Of a stretch of DNA of 64,000 bases, positions 7,436 through 16,652 are shown piece by piece; the stretch's first letter is position 1, and every line of letters starts with the position of its first letter. The stretch comes from Pseudomonas sp. ANT_H4. GTDB taxonomy: Bacteria; Pseudomonadota; Gammaproteobacteria; Pseudomonadales; Pseudomonadaceae. The notes below the pieces were generated by a model, which was not told where the DNA came from, did not search any database, and saw only the letters and a program-made list of their open reading frames with translations. Where the stretch lies: NCBI RefSeq assembly GCF_008369295.1, contig NZ_VOBG01000005.1, forward strand, positions 186,001 to 250,000. Reading direction: 5' to 3'. The position numbers and the translations under genes are program-made.

Positions 7436-8911
7436 ATGAGCACTAGCGCAGCACAGCAAAAGAGCAAAGAAAACGGCGAATACAGCATTCTTGACAGCAT
7501 CATCGCCGAAACCCGTCTGACACCGGACGACGAAGCCTACGACATTGCCAAGCGCGGTGTATCGGCCTTCATCGAGGAGCTGCTCAAGCCGCAGAATAAT
7601 GGTGAGCCGGTTAAGAAGGCCATGGTTGATCGCATGATCGCCGAGATCGATGCCAAGCTCAGCCGCCAGATGGACGAAATCCTGCACCACCCAGCTTTCC
7701 AGTCCCTGGAGTCGTCGTGGCGTGGTCTGCAGTTGCTGGTTGATCGCACTAACTTCCGCGAAAACATCAAGATCGAAATTCTCAACGTCTCCAAAGAAGA
7801 CCTGCTGGACGATTTCGACGATTCGCCGGAAGTGATGCAGTCTGGCCTGTACAAGCACATCTACACCGCTGAATACGGCCAGTTCGGTGGTCAGCCGGTT
7901 GGCGCAATTATCGCCAACTACTTCATGTCCCCAAGCTCGCCGGACGTGAAGCTGATGCAGTACGTGTCCAGCGTTGCCTGTATGTCTCACGCGCCGTTCA
8001 TTGCTGCGGCCGGCCCGAAGTTCTTCGGCCTGGAAAGCTTCACCGGTCTGCCGGACCTGAAGGATCTAAAAGATCACTTCGAAGGCCCACAATTCGCCAA
8101 ATGGCAGAGTTTCCGCCAGTCGGAAGACTCCCGTTACATTGGCCTGACTGTGCCGCGTTTCCTGCTGCGTAATCCGTACGACCCGGAAGAAAACCCGGTC
8201 AAATCGTTCGTCTACAAAGAAACTGTCGCCAACAGCCACGAACACTACCTGTGGGGCAATACCGCCTATGCGTTCGGCACCAAGCTGACCGACAGCTTCG
8301 CAAAATTCCGCTGGTGCCCGAACATCATTGGTCCGCAGAGCGGTGGCGCGGTTGAAGACCTGCCTTTGCATCACTTCGAAAGCATGGGCGAAATCGAAAC
8401 CAAGATCCCTACCGAGGTTCTGGTTTCCGACCGCCGTGAATACGAACTGGCTGAGGAAGGCTTCATCTCCCTGACCATGCGCAAAGGCAGCGACAACGCG
8501 GCGTTCTTCTCCGCGAGCTCGGTGCAGAAGCCGAAATTCTTCGGCATCAGCGCAGAAGGCAAGGCTGCAGAGCTGAACTACAAGCTCGGCACCCAACTGC
8601 CGTACATGATGATCGTCAACCGCCTGGCCCATTACCTGAAAGTGCTGCAGCGCGAGCAACTCGGTTCGTGGAAGGAACGTACCGACCTGGAGCTTGAACT
8701 CAACAAGTGGATCCGCCAGTACGTCGCCGACCAGGAAAACCCAAGCGCCGAAGTCCGTGGCCGTCGTCCACTACGCGCTGCCCAGATCATCGTCAGTGAT
8801 GTTGAAGGCGAGCCTGGCTGGTACCGCGTCAGCCTGAACGTGCGCCCGCACTTCAAGTACATGGGGGCCGATTTCACCTTGTCGCTGGTTGGCAAGTTGG
8901 ACAAAGAGTAA
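7436..8911 (+). CDS. tssC: TssC, large sheath subunit (VipB/HsiC)
   Basis: This 491-residue protein is the large contractile sheath subunit. Its recognisable features are HPAFQSLESSWRGLQLLVDR near residue 80, FGGQPVGAIIANYF, and the C-terminal domain that builds the sheath handshake and the ClpV-recognised surface. An AAGG sequence precedes the ATG and the gap to tssB is 28 nt. Length and order are normal. The protein is cytosolic and is disassembled after contraction by the ClpV encoded at 12267-14879. Confidence 0.97.
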   Translation: MSTSAAQQKSKENGEYSILDSIIAETRLTPDDEAYDIAKRGVSAFIEELLKPQNNGEPVKKAMVDRMIAEIDAKLSRQMDEILHHPAFQSLESSWRGLQLLVDRTNFRENIKIEILNVSKEDLLDDFDDSPEVMQSGLYKHIYTAEYGQFGGQPVGAIIANYFMSPSSPDVKLMQYVSSVACMSHAPFIAAAGPKFFGLESFTGLPDLKDLKDHFEGPQFAKWQSFRQSEDSRYIGLTVPRFLLRNPYDPEENPVKSFVYKETVANSHEHYLWGNTAYAFGTKLTDSFAKFRWCPNIIGPQSGGAVEDLPLHHFESMGEIETKIPTEVLVSDRREYELAEEGFISLTMRKGSDNAAFFSASSVQKPKFFGISAEGKAAELNYKLGTQLPYMMIVNRLAHYLKVLQREQLGSWKERTDLELELNKWIRQYVADQENPSAEVRGRRPLRAAQIIVSDVEGEPGWYRVSLNVRPHFKYMGADFTLSLVGKLDKE

Positions 8912-8925
8912 GCGGAGCCTAACTC

Positions 8926-9333
8926 ATGACTGGATACGGCAGCTTTTTCGAACGCCTAGGTGGCGACGCGGATAAACGCGTCGGCTGGAGCCGCGAGGTC
9001 TGCGCCATGGCGTCCGTGGCTGCCCATCTGGCCAAGATGCTCAGCACCCGTGCGGGCAGCGTGCAAACGCTGTCCGATTACGGGCTACCCGATCTCAATG
9101 ACATGCGTCTGAGCCTGCACGACTCCCTGAGTCAGGCCCGTCTGGCCATCGAAAATTTCATCGAAGCCTACGAGCCACGCCTGAGCAATGTGCGTGTCAT
9201 CTCCCTGCCGCGTGATCACGATCAGCTTCGCCTGTCCTTCAACATCGAAGGCCTGCTGGAAGTTGATGGTTTCAAGCGCCAGGTCAGTTTCGCCGCGTGC
9301 CTAGATGGCAGCGGTCAAGTCAAGGTCAGCTAA
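8926..9333 (+). CDS. tssE: TssE, gp25-like baseplate wedge protein
   Basis: This 135-residue protein has the gp25-like fold signature: an N-terminal SFFERLGG segment, then QTLSDYGLPDLNDM, and a C-terminal RLSFNIEGLLEVDGFKRQVSF. It is part of the baseplate with TssF, TssG and TssK. The ATG at 8926 lies 14 nt after the tssC stop. It corresponds to hsiF2 of the H2 cluster. Its TAA stop overlaps the ATG of a 45-codon frame by one base. Confidence 0.9.
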   Translation: MTGYGSFFERLGGDADKRVGWSREVCAMASVAAHLAKMLSTRAGSVQTLSDYGLPDLNDMRLSLHDSLSQARLAIENFIEAYEPRLSNVRVISLPRDHDQLRLSFNIEGLLEVDGFKRQVSFAACLDGSGQVKVS

Positions 9334-9470
9334 TGAGTCTCGTATGCCCTGACGTCCAAAAAGGTAGGACTCGAATAATCATCGAGATGGGTGAAGTGCA
9401 GGGCTATCTCGACAGTGTGCCCGTAGGTGATTTCTTCGGCAGCCTGGCATTTAGGACAGGTTTTTCATGA
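9333..9470 (+). CDS. Possible 45-residue small protein between tssE and tssF
   Basis: An open frame begins at the A of the tssE stop (TAATG arrangement) and runs for 45 codons to a TGA at 9468. It begins MSLVCPDVQKGRTR and ends SLAFRTGFS. I recognise no family, signal peptide or membrane segment. Most of the 161-bp space between tssE and tssF is taken up by this frame, which is unusual in an otherwise tight operon. It may be a coupled small protein that helps tssF translation, or a chance frame. Confidence is low because there is no comparison to hand. Confidence 0.3.
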   Translation: MSLVCPDVQKGRTRIIIEMGEVQGYLDSVPVGDFFGSLAFRTGFS

Positions 9471-9494
9471 GATCTAATACCAGGCAGGTGCCCC

Positions 9495-11282
9495 GTGTCC
9501 TTTAACCACTACTACCAAAGCGAACTCACTGCACTTCGTCAGTTAGGTCGTCGCTTTGCCGAGCGTAGCCCAGCGTTGGCGCCTTTTCTCGGCCAAGCCG
9601 GACGGGATCCAGACGTGGAGCGATTGCTGGAGGGTTTTGCATTCCTGACCGGGCGTCTGCGCCAGAAACTCGATGACGAGTTACCGGAGCTCAGCCATTC
9701 TCTGATGCAACTGCTGTGGCCCAACTACATGCGGCCGCTGCCGTCGTTCAGCATTTTGCAGTTCGATCCGTTGAAACGTTCTGGTCCGGCATTGATGGTC
9801 GAACGCGATACACCAGTGGAAAGCGTTCCGATTGATGACGTGCGTTGCCGATTTCGTACCTGCTATCCGACTGAAGTCCTGCCGTTGGACCTAACTGCGC
9901 TGAACTACTCGGTGAAGGGCGACGGCTCACTGTTGAGCCTGCGTTTGGAGATGAGCGCCGACGGTCACCTCGGTGAGCTGGAGTTGAGCCGCTTGCGTCT
10001 GCACTTTGCCGGCGAGCGTTACATCAGCCAGATGCTGTACCTGAGCCTGCTGCGTAACCTGGAAGGCATCGAGCTGATCCCGCTGGACGGCGCCGGCAAC
10101 CCCATTAATGGCGTCAACGGCACGCCAATGGCGTTCAAAATGCCCGGCGACCGCGTGCAGCCGGTGGGTTTTGCTGAAGAAGAAGCGTTGATCCCGTACC
10201 CGCTGAACACCTTCCGTGGCTACCGCTACCTACAAGAGTATTTTGCCTTTCAGGACAAATTCCTGTTTGTCGATATCAACGGCCTGGACCTACTCAAGGC
10301 TTTGCCGGCAGACATCCTCGCGCAGGTGCGCGGTCTGGAGTTGCGTTTCGACATTCGCAAGAGTGGAGTCCTGCGCATGCGTCCGACCCTGGACAACGTG
10401 AAGCTTCACTGTACACCCATCGTTAATTTGTTCACTCACGATGCACTGCCGATCCGTCTTGACGGCAAGCAGGACGAGTACCTGCTGCTACCCGCCGAGT
10501 ACGACCTGGAAAACTGCGGTGTGTTCTCGGTGGAAACCGTGACTGGCTGGAAACCTGGTGGCCTTGGTTATCAGGAGTATGTTCCGTTCGAATCCTTCGA
10601 GCACGATCCTAGTTTCGACGTACCCAACAGCCGTCCTCACTACAGCATTCGCCAGCGTTCTTCCTCGCTGCACGATGGCCTCGACACTTACCTGAGCTTC
10701 GGCATCCGCCACACCGAAGCCCACGAAACCCTGTCGATCGAGCTGATGTGCACCAACCAGAACCTACCGCGCAAGCTCAAGCTCGGCGACATCAACCAAG
10801 CCTGCGAAGAGACCCCGGATTTTCTCAGCTTTCGTAATATCACCCCGGCCACGTCGAGCTTCGCGCCGCCGCTGACCCATGACTTTCTGTGGAAGTTAAT
10901 CAGCAATATGTCGCTCAACTACCTGTCACTGGCTGACGTCAACGCCTTGAAGGTGATTCTCGAAACCTACGACTTGCCGCGTTACTACGACCAGCAGGCA
11001 GAAAAGGTCAGCAGGCGCCTGTTGGGTGGACTCAAGTCCATCAAGCATCACCATGTCGACCGCCTGCATCGCGGGCTACCGGTACGTGGTTTGCGCACGG
11101 AACTGACCATCGACCCGCAAGGGTATATCGGCGAGGGCGACCTGTTCGTGTTCGCCTCTGTTCTTAACGAGTTTTTCGCGCTTTACGCCAGTCTCAATTC
11201 GTTTCACGAACTGCGGGTAAAAAGCACACAGGGAGAGGTGTACCAATGGACACCCCGTATGGGCCTCCAGCCGCTTCTTTAA
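9495..11282 (+). CDS. tssF: TssF, T6SS baseplate protein
   Basis: This 595-residue protein begins MSFNHYYQSELTALRQLGRRFAERSPALAPFL, the standard TssF opening, and continues with DPDVERLLEGFAFLTGRL. It is the main wedge protein of the baseplate with TssG, TssE and TssK. The start is a GTG at 9495, with GGTG a few bases upstream as a weak ribosome-binding site. Its 3' end overlaps tssG by 37 bp, a usual feature of this gene pair. Length is normal. Confidence 0.95.
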   Translation: MSFNHYYQSELTALRQLGRRFAERSPALAPFLGQAGRDPDVERLLEGFAFLTGRLRQKLDDELPELSHSLMQLLWPNYMRPLPSFSILQFDPLKRSGPALMVERDTPVESVPIDDVRCRFRTCYPTEVLPLDLTALNYSVKGDGSLLSLRLEMSADGHLGELELSRLRLHFAGERYISQMLYLSLLRNLEGIELIPLDGAGNPINGVNGTPMAFKMPGDRVQPVGFAEEEALIPYPLNTFRGYRYLQEYFAFQDKFLFVDINGLDLLKALPADILAQVRGLELRFDIRKSGVLRMRPTLDNVKLHCTPIVNLFTHDALPIRLDGKQDEYLLLPAEYDLENCGVFSVETVTGWKPGGLGYQEYVPFESFEHDPSFDVPNSRPHYSIRQRSSSLHDGLDTYLSFGIRHTEAHETLSIELMCTNQNLPRKLKLGDINQACEETPDFLSFRNITPATSSFAPPLTHDFLWKLISNMSLNYLSLADVNALKVILETYDLPRYYDQQAEKVSRRLLGGLKSIKHHHVDRLHRGLPVRGLRTELTIDPQGYIGEGDLFVFASVLNEFFALYASLNSFHELRVKSTQGEVYQWTPRMGLQPLL

Positions 11283-12253
11283 GCGCGCTGACCCGAGGTA
11301 TACGCGAGTACTCGCTGTTTCAGGCCGTGCTGCTGGTGGTTGACCGGCTGCGCGAGGCGCACCCGTACCTGAGCCAGGACGATTTGTACGACCAGCTGGA
11401 GTTCCAGGCCAACCCGAGCCTGGGCTTCCCGGGCAGTGACGTTGATCGTGTGGAGTTTTTCCATGAGCACGGGCAGATGCGCGCGCGCCTGCGCTTCAAC
11501 CTGATTGGCCTGGTGGGCTCCGGGTCGCCGCTGCCGGCGTTTTATGGCGAGCAGGCACTGGGCGATAGCGAAGACGGCAACCCGACCCGTAACTTCCTTG
11601 ACCTGTTCCACCATCGCCTGCAACGGCTGATGCTGCCGATCTGGCGCAAGTACCGCTACCGCGCGAGCTTCCAGAGTGGTGCCCTCGACCCGTTCTCCGC
11701 ACAGCTTTTTGCCCTGATTGGCCTGGGCGGCGAAGAGATTCGCAAGGCCCAGGAACTGAACTGGAAACGCCTGCTGCCGTACCTCGGCCTACTCAGCTTG
11801 CGGGCGCACTCGGCGGCGCTGATCGAAGCGGTGCTGCGTTACTACTTCAAACACGCCGAGCTGACCATCGAGCAGTGCATCGAGCGTAGCGTGGAAATCC
11901 TCGACGAGCAGCGCAATCGCCTGGGCCGCGCCAACAGCATGCTAGGTGAAGATCTAGTGTTGGGCGAACACGTGCGCGACCGCAGCGGCAAATTCCGGAT
12001 TCACATTCGCGAACTCGACTGGCTGCGCTTTCACGAATTCCTGCCGATCGGTTTCGGCTACCAGCCGCTGTGTGCGCTGGTGCGGTTCACCCTGCGTGAC
12101 CCGCTCGATTACGACATTCGCCTGGTCTTGCGCCAGGAAGAAATCCGCGAACTGCGAATCGGTGAGCAGAACGCTTGTCGCCTGGGGTGGACCAGTTGGC
12201 TCGGCCGCGAAAAAGCGGACGGTGTGGTGACTCTGGGCAGCAAAATTCATTAA
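11246..12253 (+). CDS. tssG: TssG, T6SS baseplate protein
   Basis: This 335-residue protein is the TssF partner. It contains the family features YSLFQAVLLVVDRLREAHP near the start, then VEFFHEHGQMRARLRFNLIGLVGSGSPLPAFY, which is the conserved 'G..GPLP..y' type core, and LFHHRLQRLMLPIWRKYRY. The ATG at 11246 follows GGGAGAGGTGTACCA. The gene starts inside the end of tssF, so the two are probably translationally coupled. ClpV follows 13 nt later. Confidence 0.94.
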   Translation: MDTPYGPPAASLSALTRGIREYSLFQAVLLVVDRLREAHPYLSQDDLYDQLEFQANPSLGFPGSDVDRVEFFHEHGQMRARLRFNLIGLVGSGSPLPAFYGEQALGDSEDGNPTRNFLDLFHHRLQRLMLPIWRKYRYRASFQSGALDPFSAQLFALIGLGGEEIRKAQELNWKRLLPYLGLLSLRAHSAALIEAVLRYYFKHAELTIEQCIERSVEILDEQRNRLGRANSMLGEDLVLGEHVRDRSGKFRIHIRELDWLRFHEFLPIGFGYQPLCALVRFTLRDPLDYDIRLVLRQEEIRELRIGEQNACRLGWTSWLGREKADGVVTLGSKIH

Positions 12254-12266
12254 GGACAGATGACAA

Positions 12267-14879
12267 ATGATCAACGTAGACCTGCAACAACTCATCCAGG
12301 CGCTGGATGCCGAAACCCGTCGTGACCTGGAAAGTTCCGCCGAACGCTGTGTGGCTCGTGGCGGCAGCAAGATCCTCGTCGAAGACCTGCTGCTGGGTTT
12401 GTTGGAACGTTCGCAAGGCTTGCTTGCCCGTGCGCTGCTGGATGCTGAAGTAGACGCTGGTGAACTCAGTGCAGCACTGCAATCACGGGTCGAGCACAGC
12501 GCTTCGCGCAACCCGGTGTTCGCCCCGGAACTGGTGCAGTGGCTGCAAGACGCCTTGTTGGTTGCCAACCTTGAACTGGGCCAGACCCAGGTCGAACAGG
12601 CTGCACTGATTCTCGCGTTGCTACGTAACCCGATGCGCTACGCCGGCAGTCGCTACCATCTGTTGCTGGCCAAATTGAATATCGACCGCTTGAAAGAGTT
12701 CGCTTTATCCCAGAAAGAGCCGTCGGCCACCGGTAAATTGAACGTGTCGAGTGAATTCCTGCTGCAACGCTTTACCCACAACCTGACCCAGCAGGCCCGC
12801 GACGGCAAACTCGACCCGGTGTTGTGCCGCGACGGCGCGATCCGGCAGATGGTTGACATCCTTGCTCGGCGCCGCAAGAACAACCCGATTGTTGTCGGCG
12901 AAGCTGGCGTCGGTAAAACGGCCATCGTCGAAGGCCTGGCCTCGCGTATTGCTGCTGGTGAAGTGCCGCAAGCGTTGAAAGGCGTCGAGTTGCTGTCTCT
13001 GGACATGGGCCTGTTGCAAGCCGGCGCTAGCGTCAAAGGGGAATTCGAACGTCGCCTCAAAGGCGTGATTGATGAAGTCAAAGCGTCGCCGAGGCCAATC
13101 ATCCTGTTCATCGACGAAGCCCATACCCTGATCGGCGCGGGCGGCAATGCCGGTGGCTCCGACGCCGCCAACCTGCTTAAGCCAGCGTTGGCCCGAGGAG
13201 AGTTACGCACCATCGCTGCGACTACCTGGGCGGAGTACAAAAAGTACTTCGAGAAAGACCCCGCGCTGGCCCGTCGATTCCAGCCGGTGCAATTGCACGA
13301 GCCAACCGTCAGCGAGGCGGTGACCATCCTCCGTGGCCTGGCTCAGGTTTACGAGAAGAGCCACGGTATCTATTTGCGTGATGACGCGGTGGTCGCCGCT
13401 GCCGAGTTGTCCGCTCGTTACCTGGCGGGTCGTCAACTGCCAGATAAAGCTGTCGACGTACTGGACACCGCCTGTGCCCGTGTGCGCATCAGCCTCGCTG
13501 CCGCTCCGGAAAGCCTGGAACGGCTGCGTGGTGAGCTGGCAGAGGGTGGCCGCCAACGTCAGGCCCTGCGCCGCGATGCCGAGGCCGGTCTGCTGATCGA
13601 CCACGAAGCGCTGGATGCGCTGGAAGAACGCCTGGAAGAAGCTGAATCCGAAATGGTCGCGCTGGAAACCCTCTGGACCGAACAGAAAAAATTGGCTGAG
13701 CATCTGTTGGAGCTGCGCCAACAACTGGCCAAGGCTCGTGAAGCCGTCTTAGGCACCGTAATCGAAACCCTGCCGGTAGAAGAAGCGCAAAGCGTCGAAA
13801 CGCTGGAAGCCGCGCTCAACGAAACTCACAAAGCGCTGACCGAGTTGCAAGTCAAAGAGCGACTGGTGAGCTTCGAGGTCTGTCCGCGGCTTGTGGCTGA
13901 AGTGATCAGCGCCTGGACCGGCGTACCCCTGGCGCAGTTGGCCCTTGAGCACAATGCCAAGGTTGCCAGCTTCGCTGCTGACCTACGTGCCCGCATTCGT
14001 GGTCAGGAACAAGCCGTTCACACGCTTGATCGCTCGATGCGCGCTACCGCCGCCGGCCTGAACAAGCCCGATGCACCCGTGGGTGTGTTCCTGCTGGTTG
14101 GCCCAAGTGGCGTCGGCAAGACCGAAACTGCATTGGCCCTCGCTGATTTGTTGTACGGCGGTGATCGCTTCATTACCACCATCAACATGTCCGAATTCCA
14201 GGAGAAGCATACCGTTTCGCGCCTGATCGGTGCGCCGCCAGGCTACGTCGGTTATGGCGAGGGCGGCATGCTCACCGAAGCCGTACGACAGAAACCGTAT
14301 TCCGTCGTGCTGCTCGATGAAGTCGAGAAGGCTGACCCGGACGTGCTCAACCTGTTTTACCAAATCTTTGACAAGGGCGTAGCTAACGATGGCGAAGGGC
14401 GCGAGATCGACTTTCGCAACACGCTGATTCTGATGACCTCTAACCTGGGCAGCGACCACATCAGCGAACTCTGCGAAAACGGCGCACGGCCATCGGCTGA
14501 AACTCTCGAAGAAACCATTCGCCCGGTGCTGAGCAAGTACTTCAAACCGGCACTGTTGGCGCGGATGCGTGTGGTGCCTTACTACCCGGTCGGTGGGTCG
14601 GTGCTACGCGAGCTGATCGAAATCAAACTCGATCGTCTAGGCGAGCGCCTGAACCGTCGTCAGCTCGACTTCACTTACTCACAGGACCTTGTCGATCACC
14701 TGGCCGAACGCTGCACCCAAAGCGACAGCGGCGCACGCCTGATCGACTATTTGCTGGACCTGCACGTGCTGCCGTTGGTGGCTGACCGTTTGCTGGACGC
14801 GATGGCCACCGGCGAAAGCCTCAAGCGCGTTCACGCAACGCTTGACGGCAACGCCAGCGTGATCTGCGAGTTTGCCTGA
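12267..14879 (+). CDS. clpV: ClpV/TssH, AAA+ ATPase that recycles the contracted sheath
   Basis: This 870-residue Clp/Hsp100 protein has an N-domain (about 1-150) that recognises TssC, a first AAA+ domain with Walker A GEAGVGKTA near residue 211, a coiled-coil middle domain (about 400-510), and a second AAA+ domain with Walker A GPSGVGKTE near residue 611. It hydrolyses ATP to unfold contracted sheath. The ATG at 12267 follows AAGGACAGATGACAA. Both Walker motifs look intact, so it should be active. It corresponds to clpV2. Confidence 0.96.
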   Translation: MINVDLQQLIQALDAETRRDLESSAERCVARGGSKILVEDLLLGLLERSQGLLARALLDAEVDAGELSAALQSRVEHSASRNPVFAPELVQWLQDALLVANLELGQTQVEQAALILALLRNPMRYAGSRYHLLLAKLNIDRLKEFALSQKEPSATGKLNVSSEFLLQRFTHNLTQQARDGKLDPVLCRDGAIRQMVDILARRRKNNPIVVGEAGVGKTAIVEGLASRIAAGEVPQALKGVELLSLDMGLLQAGASVKGEFERRLKGVIDEVKASPRPIILFIDEAHTLIGAGGNAGGSDAANLLKPALARGELRTIAATTWAEYKKYFEKDPALARRFQPVQLHEPTVSEAVTILRGLAQVYEKSHGIYLRDDAVVAAAELSARYLAGRQLPDKAVDVLDTACARVRISLAAAPESLERLRGELAEGGRQRQALRRDAEAGLLIDHEALDALEERLEEAESEMVALETLWTEQKKLAEHLLELRQQLAKAREAVLGTVIETLPVEEAQSVETLEAALNETHKALTELQVKERLVSFEVCPRLVAEVISAWTGVPLAQLALEHNAKVASFAADLRARIRGQEQAVHTLDRSMRATAAGLNKPDAPVGVFLLVGPSGVGKTETALALADLLYGGDRFITTINMSEFQEKHTVSRLIGAPPGYVGYGEGGMLTEAVRQKPYSVVLLDEVEKADPDVLNLFYQIFDKGVANDGEGREIDFRNTLILMTSNLGSDHISELCENGARPSAETLEETIRPVLSKYFKPALLARMRVVPYYPVGGSVLRELIEIKLDRLGERLNRRQLDFTYSQDLVDHLAERCTQSDSGARLIDYLLDLHVLPLVADRLLDAMATGESLKRVHATLDGNASVICEFA

Positions 14880-14889
14880 GGTGGGTGTG

Positions 14890-16407
14890 ATGTTCAGTCA
14901 AGTACCGCAACCACTGCTCTATGCCGAAGCCTTATTTGCGCAGTTCGCCAGTCTGTCGCGAGCGACGGATGGAACTGCGCTGCTGGGTGACTTCGTGCGC
15001 TGTCTGACCGAGCTCAGCGGTTGTGAGTTGGCACAACTGTACCTGCTGGACGCTACCCATACCTGCCTCGGGATGAATGCGGAGTGCCTCAATGGCAACC
15101 TGCAACCCCGTGAAACGGCTAGCTTGCCAGCGGACTACAACGGCGAGCAACTGCTGCAATTTGCGCTGTGCCAGAACCGCGTAGTGTTCATTGGTGAATT
15201 GAGCGGCAGTCTGCACGAGACCAGTTTTCTGCCGAGCCAGGCGAGGCCATGGCAATCACTGCTGTGCGTGCCGCTGGTCAATCAGCAGAAATCTGTGGAA
15301 GGGTTATTGCTGTGTGCCAGTCATCAGCACATCGAACTGCAAGGCTTCGCCGATTCGGTTGGTCGACTTGGCTCGTTCGTGCTGGGCCATTTGCATTTGC
15401 TGCAGCGTTTACGACGGCCGAGCGGCAGCGCATCGCCGGCACCGCTCGTCGCTCCGAGCGCCAGCGGTTATGGCCTGACGGGTAAAAGCGCAGCGATGCG
15501 CCAGGTCTATTCGCTGATCAGCAAAGTCTTGCACAGCCCCTACACCGTGCTGCTGGGTGGCGAAACTGGTACTGGCAAGGAGGTGGTTGCCCGGGCTATC
15601 CACGAATGCGGACCGCGTCGCTCCCAGGCGTTTATCGTGCAGAACTGCGCGGCGGTCCCGGAAAACCTGCTGGAAAGCGAGCTGTTCGGTTACCGCAAAG
15701 GCGCCTTCACGGGAGCCGACCGTGACCGATCCGGGCTGTTCGACGCAGCCAACGGCGGGACCTTATTGCTTGATGAGGTCGGTGACATGCCGCTGTCGCT
15801 GCAAGCCAAGCTTTTGCGGGTGCTGCAAGAGGGCGAGGTTCGTCCGCTGGGCTCCAACGATACCCACAAGATTGACGTGCGCATCATTGCCGCGACACAT
15901 AGGGACTTATCGGAGCTGGTCAGCCAAGGGAAGTTTCGCGAGGATTTGTACTACCGTCTCGCGCAGTTTCCTATTGAACTACCGGCCTTGCGTCAACGCG
16001 AAGACGACATCCTCGACTTGGCACGGCACTTCGCCGACAAGGCCTGTACGTTCTTGCAGCGCGATGAGGTGAGTTGGTCCAACGGAGTGCTGGATCTTTT
16101 GGCCAGCTACGCGTTCCCCGGCAACGTGCGTGAACTCAAGGGTTTGGTCGAACGTGCGGTGCTTCTCTGCGAAGGCGGCGAGTTGCTGGTAGAACACTTC
16201 TCCCTGCGTATGGACACCATACCTGAGGTCGGAAGGCTGAACTTGCGCGAACGGTTGGAGCAGATTGAGCGCAGCCTGCTGATCGATTGCCTGCGTAAGA
16301 ACGACGGTAATCAAACCCTCTCCGCTCGCGAGCTCGGTCTACCACGGCGCACATTCCTCTACCGCCTCGGACGCCTGAACATCAACGTGGGAAATGTCGA
16401 TGGGTAG
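14890..16407 (+). CDS. sfa2: Sigma-54-dependent activator of the T6SS (Sfa2-like)
   Basis: This 505-residue protein has a GAF-like N-terminal sensor domain (about 15-170), a sigma-54 AAA+ domain and a Fis-type helix-turn-helix at the end. The AAA+ domain has Walker A GGETGTGKE near residue 222, an intact GAFTGA loop near 270 that contacts sigma-54, and LLLDEVGDMPL near 291. The HTH reads LPRRTFLYRLGRLNI near 480. The ATG at 14890 is preferred: GAGGTGGG lies 5-8 nt upstream. An in-frame TTG at 14872 inside clpV is less likely. It corresponds to sfa2 (PA1663). The palindromes at 4761-4883 are candidate binding sites. No receiver domain is present, so activity is probably set by the GAF domain or by protein level. 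Confidence 0.92.
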   Translation: MFSQVPQPLLYAEALFAQFASLSRATDGTALLGDFVRCLTELSGCELAQLYLLDATHTCLGMNAECLNGNLQPRETASLPADYNGEQLLQFALCQNRVVFIGELSGSLHETSFLPSQARPWQSLLCVPLVNQQKSVEGLLLCASHQHIELQGFADSVGRLGSFVLGHLHLLQRLRRPSGSASPAPLVAPSASGYGLTGKSAAMRQVYSLISKVLHSPYTVLLGGETGTGKEVVARAIHECGPRRSQAFIVQNCAAVPENLLESELFGYRKGAFTGADRDRSGLFDAANGGTLLLDEVGDMPLSLQAKLLRVLQEGEVRPLGSNDTHKIDVRIIAATHRDLSELVSQGKFREDLYYRLAQFPIELPALRQREDDILDLARHFADKACTFLQRDEVSWSNGVLDLLASYAFPGNVRELKGLVERAVLLCEGGELLVEHFSLRMDTIPEVGRLNLRERLEQIERSLLIDCLRKNDGNQTLSARELGLPRRTFLYRLGRLNINVGNVDG

Positions 16408-16462
16408 GCCCAATACGCTCGATTTCAATCCCCCCGCTTTTAACAGCCTTAACCGTAAGGGC

Positions 16463-16477
16463 CGGCACTTTGTGCCG
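16463..16477 (+). other. Small hairpin between sfa2 and orfX
   Basis: CGGCAC-TTT-GTGCCG forms a 6-bp stem, lengthened by flanking G/C runs. It sits in the 87-nt gap after sfa2, the largest gap in the second half of the operon. There is no T-tract, so it is more likely an mRNA stabilising or processing element than a terminator. Confidence 0.4.
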
Positions 16478-16494
16478 CCCCTGGAGACCTTCTG

Positions 16495-16635
16495 ATGTCT
16501 ATTCGTCACTGGCAAGCCGTCCTGCTGACAGTTGTCGTTCTATGTGGCCTCGGCGGCTGCAGCGGCAATTACAAATACAACGACAACACCTATCGCCCAT
16601 TGGGCGATCCGCAGGCGGTCAATCGCGGCAAGTGA
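16495..16635 (+). CDS. Small T6SS-associated lipoprotein (OrfX-like)
   Basis: This 46-residue protein begins MSIRHWQAVLL, has a hydrophobic stretch and a clear lipobox LGGC with Cys at residue 22. The mature part is only about 25 residues (SGNYKYNDNTYRPLG and a short tail ending NRGK). A GGAG lies 9 nt upstream of the ATG. It sits between sfa2 and the FHA gene, the same place as orfX (PA1664) in the P. aeruginosa H2 cluster. Function is unknown. As a short outer-membrane lipoprotein it may help the TssJ/TssM complex, but that is a guess. Confidence 0.75.
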   Translation: MSIRHWQAVLLTVVVLCGLGGCSGNYKYNDNTYRPLGDPQAVNRGK

Positions 16636-16652
16636 CCGCAAGGAGCATCACC

